DNA of 64,000 nucleotides from Paraktedonobacter sp035294465 (lineage in GTDB: Bacteria > Chloroflexota > Ktedonobacteria > Ktedonobacterales > Ktedonobacteraceae): the NCBI GenBank assembly GCA_035294465.1, contig DATGKW010000217.1:38250-102249 (forward strand), read 5' to 3'. Shown piece by piece: positions 52,814-61,022 of the stretch. The stretch's first letter is position 1, and each line of letters begins with the position of its first letter. The translations under genes were made by a program, and so were the position numbers. The notes under the pieces were generated by a model, which was not told the origin of the DNA, searched no databases, and saw nothing but the letters and a program-made list of their open reading frames with translations.

Positions 52814-53121
52814 CTCCTTTTCCTTTCTTTGACTATCAATGGTACGGTTGAGCGATAATCGCCATTGCTCTATCTGATAAGTACAAGTATGATCCTATCT
52901 CGTATTCTTCTCCTTTCCCGCATGTTATGCATGAAAATTACAACAGTCTACTTCAGCTACGTGAAAAGTATGGCCTCACCACATATCCATCTGTTTACCA
53001 GCCCGGTTAATGAGCAGTACGTCATAACGGTAGGCTAAGAGAAGTAATCTTCATGAAAGGAGGCAGCAGCGCCTGCTCGTAAAGAGATCGAATCTCAGCG
53101 TCCTGGAGCTGCTGAAATAGG
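52814..53121. other. Divergent intergenic region
   Basis: Between the cupredoxin and SnoaL-like genes. A GTTTACC...GGTTAAT pair (52993-53011) looks like the cluster repeat but is spaced 12 rather than 11 bases. An AAAGGAGG at about 53058 precedes no usable ORF. No gene is seen. Confidence 0.4.
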
Positions 53122-53742
53122 ATGAGCAAACATACTTTATGTGATGAGATGCTCGATAAACTCGCCATTGCCGAATTGATTCAGTTTGAACGGCTCTACC
53201 GTGATCAACAACAGTGGGAGCGTTTGCGCAGCATGTATCATCCTGACTCCCTTATTCGCCTGGGGTGGTTTGTCGGTACTGGCGACGAGTATGTTGAAGC
53301 CTCTCGTCGTCTGGATGCAAATAAAAACGGCTGGCATATTATGCACGTGACGCACCCCACTCTGGTTCGAGTACAGGGAGATCGGGCAATCGCAGAAACC
53401 ACCACGCAAATTATCAGGCGTGCGAAGCTGAACGGAGTGCTTGCAGACATTACGATCTACTGCCAGCTCTATTCACGAGTTGAAAGACGAGACGGTATCT
53501 GGCGGATTCTCACACTGGACGCTATTTATGAAAAAGATACGGCGGTCCCCGTCTACGCATCCGATCACCTGGAGCTGAGCAGGGAAGAACTGGAGCAGGG
53601 GCCTCCTAGCTACCGCTTCTCAGCATACAATCTGAAAAAGATCGGTTACACAGTCAGAAATGATGACCTCTACTCGACCGATTGCCCTGACCGTGTTGCC
53701 AGCTTCTATCGTGAGGCTGAAGACTGGTTATCTCAGGGCTAG
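53122..53742 (+). CDS. SnoaL-like/NTF2-fold protein
   Basis: A 206-residue alpha+beta-barrel protein of the SnoaL_4/NTF2 type. The opening LAIAELIQFERLYRDQQQWERLRSMYHPD is typical of this fold, followed by WHIMHVTHPTLVRV and RRDGIWRILTLDAIYEKD. The fold covers polyketide cyclases, hydroxylases and dehydratases. Its polar cavity residues include several His and Asp, but catalysis cannot be assigned. GAAATAGG precedes the ATG. It is followed by the HSL-type esterase gene 33 bases later. Confidence 0.82.
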   Translation: MSKHTLCDEMLDKLAIAELIQFERLYRDQQQWERLRSMYHPDSLIRLGWFVGTGDEYVEASRRLDANKNGWHIMHVTHPTLVRVQGDRAIAETTTQIIRRAKLNGVLADITIYCQLYSRVERRDGIWRILTLDAIYEKDTAVPVYASDHLELSREELEQGPPSYRFSAYNLKKIGYTVRNDDLYSTDCPDRVASFYREAEDWLSQG

Positions 53743-53775
53743 CAGGCTGCCCCGTTCTGGTGCTGAGGAAAACCC

Positions 53776-54714
53776 ATGTCACTTGATCCCCAAACCCGTG
53801 CTCTTTTAGAGCGGTTGAACGCGATACATTTTGTGCTGACACGTCACATGACCCCAGAGCAGGCCCGGAAAAGGGAGCGGGCCCTGGCACAACTGGCTAC
53901 GCCTGGGGAAACCGAACCTGTCGCCCGTGTCGAAAACCGCTGTATTCCTAATCCGACGGGGGATATCCCGATCAGGATATATACCCCGCAAGGACGTGGT
54001 CCTTTCCCAATGCTGGTCTATTTTCACAGCGGCGGTGGTGTCATAGGGGATCTTGACTCCGATGATGCCCATTGCCGACGCCTGGCAAACCTGGGAAAAT
54101 GCCTTGTTGTGTCGGTGGGTTATCACCTCGCTCCCGAATACAAGTTCCCCATTGGCCTGGAAGAATGCTATGCAGCAATCCGGTGGATTGCCGCTCACGC
54201 AAGTGACTTCGATGGCATCTCTTCTCAGATCGCTATTGGTGGCATGAGCGCCGGCGGCACTATCGCGGCAGTTCTCACTCACATGGCTCGCGACCGCATG
54301 GGTCCTCGGCTGATCTTTCAATTGCTGCTGGCCCCACTCACCGATTTTCGACTGCCAGACACTCCTTCCTTAGCGGAGTATGCCGAAGGCTATCTGCTTA
54401 CCAAAGAAGATATCGTCTGGTTTACGAACCATTACTTAAATAGCGAAGAAGATAAGAGCAATCCTCTTGCCTCTCCATATCTGGCTTCCAGCTTCGCCGG
54501 CTTGCCCCCGGCACTGATCATTACAGCGGAATATGACCCGCTTCGCGATGATGGCGAGCGCTATGGAGAGCGGTTGAAAGAAGCAGGAGTTCCGGTCACT
54601 ATCTCCCGCCGCAACGGGGCTATCCATGGGTTTATCGTGCCGAACCAGCTCAATCCGGTCCTGGCTGAGTCTGCCGCTGCCCTGCGCGCCGCCTTCGGAT
54701 TTACTCACAGCTAA
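53776..54714 (+). CDS. HSL-type alpha/beta hydrolase
   Basis: Esterase/lipase of 312 residues in the hormone-sensitive-lipase family. The oxyanion motif is HSGGG (HGGG variant), the nucleophile Ser lies in GGMSAGG, the Asp in AEYDPLRDD and the His in GAIHGF. It may remove or transfer an acyl group from a pathway intermediate. GAGGAAAAC precedes the ATG. It is probably co-transcribed with the SnoaL-like gene. Confidence 0.9.
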   Translation: MSLDPQTRALLERLNAIHFVLTRHMTPEQARKRERALAQLATPGETEPVARVENRCIPNPTGDIPIRIYTPQGRGPFPMLVYFHSGGGVIGDLDSDDAHCRRLANLGKCLVVSVGYHLAPEYKFPIGLEECYAAIRWIAAHASDFDGISSQIAIGGMSAGGTIAAVLTHMARDRMGPRLIFQLLLAPLTDFRLPDTPSLAEYAEGYLLTKEDIVWFTNHYLNSEEDKSNPLASPYLASSFAGLPPALIITAEYDPLRDDGERYGERLKEAGVPVTISRRNGAIHGFIVPNQLNPVLAESAAALRAAFGFTHS

Positions 54715-54721
54715 CCATAAC

Positions 54722-54739
54722 GGTTACAAGTCGGTAAAC
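54722..54739 (+). promoter_or_regulatory. SARP-like operator, 11-bp direct repeat
   Basis: GGTTACA-agtc-GGTAAAC, 7-mers 11 bases apart, 60 bases before the deacetylase start. TAGCAT follows eight bases after the second repeat as a -10-like hexamer. Confidence 0.6.
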
Positions 54740-54799
54740 AGAGGAAATAGCATAAAAAACGAGCACTCATGTTTTGCTCGTAATGAAAGGGAAAGAAGG

Positions 54800-55591
54800 A
54801 TGAGTAATAGGAATCCGACAATTCTGGCTGTCTTCGCCCACCCCGATGATGACGCTCTGACCTGCCTGGGAACGTTAGCGAAGTTCGTCCAGGCGCACTG
54901 TCAGGTGCATGTGCTCACGTTGACGGCTGGAGAACGGAGTAACACAGCCGTAGACCTGATCAGATTATCTGAAGCAGAAACTGTTGCGCGGCTCGTGGGC
55001 TATTCTCTTATCCAGCACAGGCTCTACGATGGCCGGTTAACATGCGATATTGAGATGGTTTCTCTGATTGAGAAATACATTCGAGAGCTAGGCCCGCAGG
55101 TAGTAATCACCCACTATCCACAAAAATCTGGATATGGGCATCAAGACCATGACAACGTAGCAACAGCAACGGTTAACGCCGCCAGGCGCTCCAGTTGCGT
55201 TGATTGCATTCTCTATGCCGAACCTCCCGTGCAAAACTGGGGCTTTGCTCCTAACTTCTTTATAGATATTACAGATTTCATAGACCTGAAGAAACATGCA
55301 ATAGCGGTGCATCACTCAGAAAGCACAAAGTCCTATATGCTGCCTGATATAGCTGCAATGAGAGCACGCTGGTGGGCATTGCAAAATCACCCGGAGACTT
55401 TTTGCGCGGGTCGCTATCTGGAGCCTTTTGTTCTGGTCAAAGGGTTGTTCGGCCATAGCACGTTCAACAACGGTAGCTACTCAGCAGAGGAAACCGGCGG
55501 GGCTGTCAAGGCTCTTGATATGGTACTGAACTTCCCCGCCTTACTTCCTTCTTACGCTACCAATGGCGCAGGAGGCGAAAAATCTGCATAG
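54800..55591 (+). CDS. LmbE/PIG-L-type N-acetylglucosaminyl deacetylase
   Basis: Zinc-dependent deacetylase-like protein of 263 residues. The metal motif AHPDDDAL near residue 15 and the second motif GHQDHDNV are intact. Family members remove acetyl from GlcNAc on glycolipids, mycothiol precursors and glycopeptide antibiotics. With two glycosyltransferases in the cluster, deacetylation of an amino sugar is the simplest inference. The start at 54800 gives the proper family N-terminus; the longer upstream frame overlaps the operator region. Confidence 0.9.
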   Translation: MSNRNPTILAVFAHPDDDALTCLGTLAKFVQAHCQVHVLTLTAGERSNTAVDLIRLSEAETVARLVGYSLIQHRLYDGRLTCDIEMVSLIEKYIRELGPQVVITHYPQKSGYGHQDHDNVATATVNAARRSSCVDCILYAEPPVQNWGFAPNFFIDITDFIDLKKHAIAVHHSESTKSYMLPDIAAMRARWWALQNHPETFCAGRYLEPFVLVKGLFGHSTFNNGSYSAEETGGAVKALDMVLNFPALLPSYATNGAGGEKSA

Positions 55592-55733
55592 GAGCACCCC
55601 TGGCGTATAAATCGCGGGCGTGAAAGAATAGTCATGGCAGGAAGGACATTTCTATAGCGGTAGTTTAACAAGCACAAAAGCATCTACTCAGGTCTCTTTC
55701 GCCTTGAGAGAATGCTGAAAGGAAACTTCCTCT

Positions 55734-56042
55734 ATGTACCAAGTTCGAGCGCTTCTGCTTACCAAAGGTGATCTTTGGAGCAAAGGTATGATCCAACGGC
55801 TCTACCTGGACGACAATGAGTCAGCAATCGTCTACTGTCTGGGGACGATGAATGGGAGCCACTGGGAACCGCTGCGCGTTCAGGGAAAAATCGCGTATGC
55901 TTACCGGTCTAGAGAATACGCGCAGGCGGTTTGCGCCAGCCAGAACTGTGCTGAGTCTGCTGACACTCTTCTTACAGAAGAGTGCCAGAAAGACCTGACT
56001 GTTTTCAGAGGGAAACCAATGGCGCAAACCCGGTCTGCTTAA
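55734..56042 (+). CDS. Hypothetical 102-residue protein
   Basis: A soluble protein starting MYQVRALLLTKGD with several Cys (YCLG, VCASQNC, ECQK). I do not recognise a family. The ribosome site AAAGGAAAC is 11 bases upstream. Its stop overlaps that of cobA by four bases, tail to tail. It is the last gene on the cluster side of the right border. Confidence 0.6.
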   Translation: MYQVRALLLTKGDLWSKGMIQRLYLDDNESAIVYCLGTMNGSHWEPLRVQGKIAYAYRSREYAQAVCASQNCAESADTLLTEECQKDLTVFRGKPMAQTRSA

Positions 56043-56869
56043 CACACAGGGGCAGCACTGGCCGCCGAGGCAAACCACGAAAGTACCGCGCTAAGGTCAA
56101 CGACGCGGCCAATCACTATCACCGCCGGAGAGCGCAGGCCGGCGGCTGCCGCCTGCGCGGCGATCCCGGCCAGCGTGCCTGTAATCACACGCTGCTGAGG
56201 AACGGTCCCTTGCTCAATGACAGCCGCTGGCAGCGAGGGAGCCATGCCGCCCTGCAACAGCTTCTGGCTGATCGCGGGCAGCGTACTCATGCCCATCAGA
56301 ATCACCAGCGTACTATCCAGCTTTGCCAGGGCCTCCCAATCGACCGGAGATGGGGAATCGCCCGCAGCTTCGTGACCGGTGACAATCGTCAGGATGCCGG
56401 ATTGTCCGCGATACGTGACCGGAATACCGGCATAGGCCGGAGCAGCGATAGCTGAGCTAATGCCCGGCACAATCTCAAAGAGAATACCTGCCAGAGCCAG
56501 GGCCAGAGCCTCCTCGCCTCCTCGCCCGAAGACGCAGGGATCGCCCCCTTTCAGACGCACGACTATTTTACCCAACCTGGCCTGCTCGATCAGCAGGGCG
56601 TTGATTTCCTCCTGGCGCAGGGAACAACGGCCTGGCTGCTTGCCAACAAAAATACGCTGCGCGGAGGCGGGTGCATCGTCCAGAAGCGCGGAATTCACCA
56701 GGCGGTCGTATACAACGACTTCAGCCCGCTGTAAACAGCGCAAGCCCTTCACAGTGATCAATTCTGGATCACCGGGGCCAGCTCCCACCAGATAGACCTT
56801 GCCGCGCGCGTTTGTTTCCTGAAAAGAGGTCGGTAATTCAGGAGAATTTGTCCTTTTCGCGGATCTCAT
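56039..56869 (-). CDS. cobA: Uroporphyrinogen-III C-methyltransferase
   Basis: SUMT of 276 residues, which makes precorrin-2 by SAM-dependent methylation of uroporphyrinogen III for sirohaem. Motifs are VYLVGAGPGDPELIT, VVYDRLV, VRLKGGDPCVFGRGGEE and YRGQSGILTIVTGHE. A short N-terminal tail precedes the catalytic core. The start at 56869 lies two bases after the upstream stop with AAGGGAT as ribosome site. The 3' end region (56125-56187) is repeated at 9016-9078, in the same orientation. It is third in the sulfite-reductase operon. Confidence 0.93.
   Translation of the reverse strand: MRSAKRTNSPELPTSFQETNARGKVYLVGAGPGDPELITVKGLRCLQRAEVVVYDRLVNSALLDDAPASAQRIFVGKQPGRCSLRQEEINALLIEQARLGKIVVRLKGGDPCVFGRGGEEALALALAGILFEIVPGISSAIAAPAYAGIPVTYRGQSGILTIVTGHEAAGDSPSPVDWEALAKLDSTLVILMGMSTLPAISQKLLQGGMAPSLPAAVIEQGTVPQQRVITGTLAGIAAQAAAAGLRSPAVIVIGRVVDLSAVLSWFASAASAAPVC
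56125..56187 (-). repeat. Right copy of the 63-bp border repeat
   Basis: Inside cobA near its 3' end. 58 of 63 bases match 9016-9078. Together the copies bracket the polyketide region as direct repeats about 47.1 kb apart. Confidence 0.8.
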
Positions 56870-56870
56870 A

Positions 56871-57578
56871 TCATCCCTTAGACGGAGCATATTCCTCCCC
56901 CTGCACAAACTCACGCGCCAGTTCAGCCGCTTGCACTTTAATACCATAGGCGCCAAGCAATCCGGCCAGAGCCTCCAGCGCCGGCACAACCTTGCCCGCG
57001 CTCAAGAGTTCGAGAATAGAAGATGCCATAAAGTCTCGGAAGAACTCATCGCGCTTTTCGTACGAAACCCCCTGGCGGCGCAGGTAAGCACGGGCCAGGG
57101 CAGCCAGATCGATAAACTCCTCGTAGGTCGGCGGAAAGTTTTCCTCTAATTGCTGGCGAATGCGTTTGGCTACGCTGGGGCTGGCTCCTTCGGTCGAGAC
57201 GGCCACCGTCAATTTGCCGCGCCGCAGGATAGAAGGCACAATAAACGAGCAGTAACGCGGCACATCGACGATATTGACCGGCTGACCGCGCTGCTGCGTT
57301 TCCTGCCAGATAGCCTCGATCATCTGCTGATCGCTGGTCGCGGCCACAACTACAAAGGCCCCGGTCAGGTCGCCAGGCTCATACCGCTTGCAAAAGAGCG
57401 TCACCTGCCCTCGCGCCGCCAGTTCGCGCATCTCTCCGCAAAATTCCGGGCTAATCACCCCCACAGATGCGCCGCATGCGGCCAGCGCAGCCGCCTTCTC
57501 AGCAGCTATGGAATCCCCGCCAACTACGATGGCGGGACGCCCACGTACATTAAGCATGATAGGATAATATCCAGGCAC
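56871..57578 (-). CDS. Precorrin-2 dehydrogenase / sirohydrochlorin ferrochelatase-type
   Basis: Met8/CysG N-terminal-type protein of 235 residues. It oxidises precorrin-2 with NAD and may insert iron to give sirohaem. YYPIMLNVRGRPAIVVGGDSIAAEKAA is the Rossmann start, though the usual third Gly is Asp. VVAATSDQQMIEAI and CSFIVPSILRRGKLTVAVSTEGASP follow the family. The start is probably the GTG at 57578, which gives the family N-terminus. It lies between the sulfite reductase gene and cobA. Confidence 0.9.
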   Translation of the reverse strand: MPGYYPIMLNVRGRPAIVVGGDSIAAEKAAALAACGASVGVISPEFCGEMRELAARGQVTLFCKRYEPGDLTGAFVVVAATSDQQMIEAIWQETQQRGQPVNIVDVPRYCSFIVPSILRRGKLTVAVSTEGASPSVAKRIRQQLEENFPPTYEEFIDLAALARAYLRRQGVSYEKRDEFFRDFMASSILELLSAGKVVPALEALAGLLGAYGIKVQAAELAREFVQGEEYAPSKG

Positions 57579-57628
57579 AGACAGTATCTTCTTCCTAGCG
57601 AGAACAGAGCCAACCAGCCAGCAACGGC

Positions 57629-59398
57629 TCAGGCGTGGACATCGACCGGCTGACTGGCATCGGCTACACGAGCGCGCAGATACTCAAGGCCGACGCGATG
57701 ACAGAAATCACCGAAGGTCTCGCTGGCCCCGCGCTCATCGCGCCAGATTTCCAGCAACGGGCGGATTGTGGCCGCCACGTCGTTCACATGAACAAGCTGA
57801 GCATAAAGCATATTCAGGCGCGTATTGGGCTGGTCCCCTCCGATATAGATGTGATAGAAATCCTTTGTGCGCCCTACGATGCCAATATCGCCCATGTAGG
57901 GACGCGCACACCCGTTGGGGCAGCCGGTCATACGAACAGTCACCGGCTCGTTCTCCAGCCCCAGCGCGCGCAGTTCGTCCTCTATCTGGCGTACCACCGT
58001 AGGCGAGACTCGCTCCGCCTCGGCCAGAGCCAGGCCACAGGTTGGCAGCGCGGGACAGGCCAGAGCAAAACGGCGTATACCCAGGCTGTCTGGATCGGTG
58101 GCGATGCCATACTCGGCCAGACGAGCCTCTAGCTGCGTGCGCTGAGCAGGCTGAATATCGGTCAGAAGGATGTTCTGCTGTGGCGTCAGGTGGATGCCGG
58201 GACGGAATTCCGCGATTACCTCGCGTAGCCCTGTGCGCAGGCGCGTAGCCCCCTCATCCTTAATGCGCCCATTTTGCACATGCAGGCCGAGGAACCAGCG
58301 CCCGTCGCCCTGCTCATGCCAGCCCAGATGGTCATCAACGCCGTTCCACTGCAACGGGCGTGGTTCCTGCACTGTTCGTCCCAACCGGCTCTCCAGTTCG
58401 CTCTTGAACCAGGGAATGCCTCGTTCTGCGACGACGTACTTCATACGCGCGTGCTTGCGATTCTGGCGGTCTCCGTAGTCGCGCTGGATGGTTACGATGG
58501 TTTCTACGACCTCGACAATCTCCTCAATTGGTGTGTAGCACAGCGGCAGAGCCAGATGCGGATAGGTCTCAGCCTTCCCATGCGTCATGCCCATGCCGCC
58601 GCCAACCAGGACTGTGAAACCGGCCAGGCGCTCATCCTCTGCGCCCGACTCGCCTTCTATATGCGCAACCAGCCCGATATCCTGCGTATACACATCGATA
58701 CAATTATCGCCGGGGAAAGCTACGCCGATCTTGAACTTGCGCGGCAGATAGCTTGGACCATAGATCGGCTCGACCTCGCCCTCTTCCTGTTGAACCGTCT
58801 GCACCTGCTCGCCATCAAGCCAGATCTCATGATAAGCCCGGCTGCGTGGAGCAAGATGCATGGCAATGGTATGAGCAATCTCATGCACCCTGGCATGGGC
58901 GCGGCTGGCCAGAGGCGCCGGACAGGCCATTACATTGCGATTGACATCACCACAGGCGGCCAGTGTAGAGAGCAGCGCCTCATTGATCTCGCGAATCGTC
59001 GCTCGCAGATTCCCTTTCAGCACGCCGTGAAGCTGGAAACCCTGGCGCGTTGTAATCCGCAGGGTGCCGTTAGCATAGCGCCCGGCAATCTCGTCCTCTG
59101 CCAGATATTGCTCGGCGGTCAGCACACCGCCCGGAATGCGCGAACGCACCATAAACTGATATGCTTTCTCTTCGCCTCCAGCTCTACGCGCGCGGCGCTG
59201 ATCGCGGTCCTCCTGCTGGTAGGTGCCGTGAAACTTGAGCAGGTTTACGTCCTCTTCAGTAAAATGCGAACTCTCCTGTGCGAGTTCTTCGGCGATATGC
59301 CCGCGCAAATAGGCGCTTTCCTTTTTGATGCGCTCTACTTTGCTCCCGCCGCCTACTCCCAGGTGGATCAAGTTGTTCGTTGACTCCTGCTCAGCCAT
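57629..59398 (-). CDS. Sirohaem-dependent sulfite (or nitrite) reductase
   Basis: A 589-residue enzyme of the NirA/CysI/Sir family that reduces sulfite to sulfide with six electrons. The Fe4S4-sirohaem ligands are visible: CPALPTCG (C-x5-C) and GCPNGC (C-x3-C). The two nitrite/sulfite reductase ferredoxin-like half domains are present (ITTRQGFQLHGV and, after about residue 355, LGLHVQNGR). Neighbours for sirohaem synthesis, a sulfonate-type transporter and APS kinase favour sulfite over nitrite. AAGGAGC precedes the ATG. It opens the minus-strand operon. Confidence 0.92.
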   Translation of the reverse strand: MAEQESTNNLIHLGVGGGSKVERIKKESAYLRGHIAEELAQESSHFTEEDVNLLKFHGTYQQEDRDQRRARRAGGEEKAYQFMVRSRIPGGVLTAEQYLAEDEIAGRYANGTLRITTRQGFQLHGVLKGNLRATIREINEALLSTLAACGDVNRNVMACPAPLASRAHARVHEIAHTIAMHLAPRSRAYHEIWLDGEQVQTVQQEEGEVEPIYGPSYLPRKFKIGVAFPGDNCIDVYTQDIGLVAHIEGESGAEDERLAGFTVLVGGGMGMTHGKAETYPHLALPLCYTPIEEIVEVVETIVTIQRDYGDRQNRKHARMKYVVAERGIPWFKSELESRLGRTVQEPRPLQWNGVDDHLGWHEQGDGRWFLGLHVQNGRIKDEGATRLRTGLREVIAEFRPGIHLTPQQNILLTDIQPAQRTQLEARLAEYGIATDPDSLGIRRFALACPALPTCGLALAEAERVSPTVVRQIEDELRALGLENEPVTVRMTGCPNGCARPYMGDIGIVGRTKDFYHIYIGGDQPNTRLNMLYAQLVHVNDVAATIRPLLEIWRDERGASETFGDFCHRVGLEYLRARVADASQPVDVHA

Positions 59399-59643
59399 TG
59401 CTCTTTGCTCCTTACGGTCTTGTTACTCTGCTGTCTACTCTTCCGGGCATAAAAGGGTACCCGACTGCGCCATTCCTTGAATTGCAGCCCTGCTCGCTTC
59501 TCACATGGAAAACAAGGAAACCGATCATCAGCCAGCCATGGCTGACTGGCCGCGAGACTTCGCTGTCTCGCTTCCGACATCTTTCCATCCCTCTCCACCG
59601 CGTACCACCGATGAAACCAACTTCACTACTTCCTTAGTAAATA

Positions 59644-59673
59644 ACTATACGGAGAGAGCAGCCAGGCCGTCAA
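59644..59673 (-). promoter_or_regulatory. Sigma-70-type promoter of the sulfite reductase operon
   Basis: On the minus strand TTGACG (59673-59668) and TATAGT (59649-59644) are 18 bases apart. The implied leader is about 240 bases. Confidence 0.7.
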
Positions 59674-59754
59674 CCTCTGACACTGTTTTCGAGAAAATTG
59701 TTATGAATGGAGGCATAATCCTTACAAATAAGAATGAAACCGCCACATAACTGA

Positions 59755-59782
59755 TTGGAATGACTGCCAGACAGATTATAGC
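59755..59782 (+). promoter_or_regulatory. Candidate promoter of the transporter operon
   Basis: TTGGAA (59755-59760) and TATAGC (59777-59782) with a 16-base spacer. An AT-rich stretch with TATAAT at 59791-59796 lies just after. The exact promoter is uncertain. Confidence 0.4.
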
Positions 59783-59938
59783 AATTTTATTATAATGCAG
59801 GATTATCAACTAAATAACTTGAAAGAATAATAAAAATATGCTACCGTTTTCACTGAAGTTAAGTATTTCGCACATGGACATATGTGTGCGGGTAAATTGG
59901 GACCGTCCCCTTTCATTTCTTCGGAGGGTTTTCTACCC

Positions 59939-60988
59939 ATGAAGCTTTTATACACGCCTTTTTTGCGCGGAATTATACTTTGCTTTGGAATAACTCTCTT
60001 GCTTGCAGCCTGCGGCAATGCCTCCAGCAGTGGCGGCAAAACGACGGTCACCCTGGGATATTTTCCTAATCTTACGCATATAGTGGCGCTGGTCGGCCTG
60101 GCTCGCGGCACCTTTCAGCACGATCTTGGCTCAAAGGTCGATTTGCAAACGAAGGTCTTCAATGCCGGCCCGAACGAGATCCAGGCGCTGCTGGCAGGGG
60201 ATATCGATATTGGCTTTGTCGGTCCAAGTCCCGCCGTCAACGGCTATACACAGAGCGGCGGCCAGGCACTGCGTATCATCGGTGGAGCTTCAACGGGTGG
60301 CGTGCTCTTTGTGGTACGGCCAGGCGCGCATATCAGATCACCACAGGACCTGGCAAATAAGAAAATCGCCGATCCCCAGGTGGGCGGTACCCAGGATGTG
60401 GCGCTGCGCTCCTATTTGCAGCAGCATGGCCTCAAAACGACCGATCAGGGAGGAAATGTCCAGATTGTCCCGACAGCTAACTCCAATATCCTGACCCTCT
60501 TCAAAGAGGGCCAGATTGATGGAGCGTGGGTGCCGGAACCCTACGCGACGCGCCTGATTGTGGAGGATGGCGGCCAGGTGTTCCTCGACGAACGCTCGCT
60601 CTGGCCCAATGGACAATTTACTACAACCCTGGTGGTGGCACGCACAGCTTTTCTGAACCAGCACCCTGACCTGGTGACGAAGTTCTTAGAGGCGGAAGTT
60701 GAAACAGTTCAGTATATCCAGAGCAACCAGCAGGAGGCCCTGAGCCTTACCAACAGCCAGATCAAATCCCTCACCGGCCAAGCTATGCCGTCGAAGGAGC
60801 TGACTATGGCGTACTCGCATATGTCCGTCACCTACGATCCGCTCACTACAACTATAGCAGAGCAGGCGAATCGGGCCTACACGCTTGGTTTTCTCAGAGG
60901 GCAACCAAACCTGGGCGGCATTTACAATTTTGGTCCGCTCAATTCTGTTTTGAGTTCTAAGGGCCTGGCGACAATCGCTCAGCCTTAG
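59939..60988 (+). CDS. ABC transporter substrate-binding lipoprotein, SsuA/TauA type
   Basis: Binding protein of 349 residues. The signal peptide ends in a lipobox LLAAC, so it is probably a lipid-anchored exterior protein. The mature part follows the NMT1/SsuA fold: TVTLGYFPNLTHIVALVG, FNAGPNEIQALLAGDIDIGFVGPSPAVNGY and VPEPYATRLI. It probably binds alkanesulfonates, taurine or a related sulfur source, inferred from the linked sulfur genes. The start at 59939 gives the intact lipoprotein signal. GGAGGG lies 12 bases upstream. Confidence 0.9.
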   Translation: MKLLYTPFLRGIILCFGITLLLAACGNASSSGGKTTVTLGYFPNLTHIVALVGLARGTFQHDLGSKVDLQTKVFNAGPNEIQALLAGDIDIGFVGPSPAVNGYTQSGGQALRIIGGASTGGVLFVVRPGAHIRSPQDLANKKIADPQVGGTQDVALRSYLQQHGLKTTDQGGNVQIVPTANSNILTLFKEGQIDGAWVPEPYATRLIVEDGGQVFLDERSLWPNGQFTTTLVVARTAFLNQHPDLVTKFLEAEVETVQYIQSNQQEALSLTNSQIKSLTGQAMPSKELTMAYSHMSVTYDPLTTTIAEQANRAYTLGFLRGQPNLGGIYNFGPLNSVLSSKGLATIAQP

Positions 60989-61022
60989 CAAGATAGGCAT
61001 TCCAGGAAAGCGAGCAAAGCAC

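Larger units (their letters stand above)
59399..59938. other. Divergent regulatory region of the sulfur genes
   Basis: A 540-base gap between the sulfite reductase and binding-protein genes. It holds a strong leftward promoter, a 239-base leader with hairpins (an AGCGAGAC-type stem around 59548-59575 and CAGCCATGGCTG at about 59536), and an AT-rich right half with rightward promoter candidates. Long plus-strand ORFs here lack ribosome sites and are not called. Confidence 0.6.

Noticed and set aside
52993..53011. GTTTACC/GGTTAAT pair before the SnoaL-like gene
   Set aside because: The repeats are 12 rather than 11 bases apart, so it was not counted among the SARP-like sites.
58274..59383. 369-codon plus-strand ORF opposite the sulfite reductase gene
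   Set aside because: It is antisense to a gene with clear cofactor motifs, has no ribosome site and no recognisable protein pattern.
59505..59750. Plus-strand ORFs between the two sulfur operons
   Set aside because: No ribosome site; they overlap the leftward promoter and leader.
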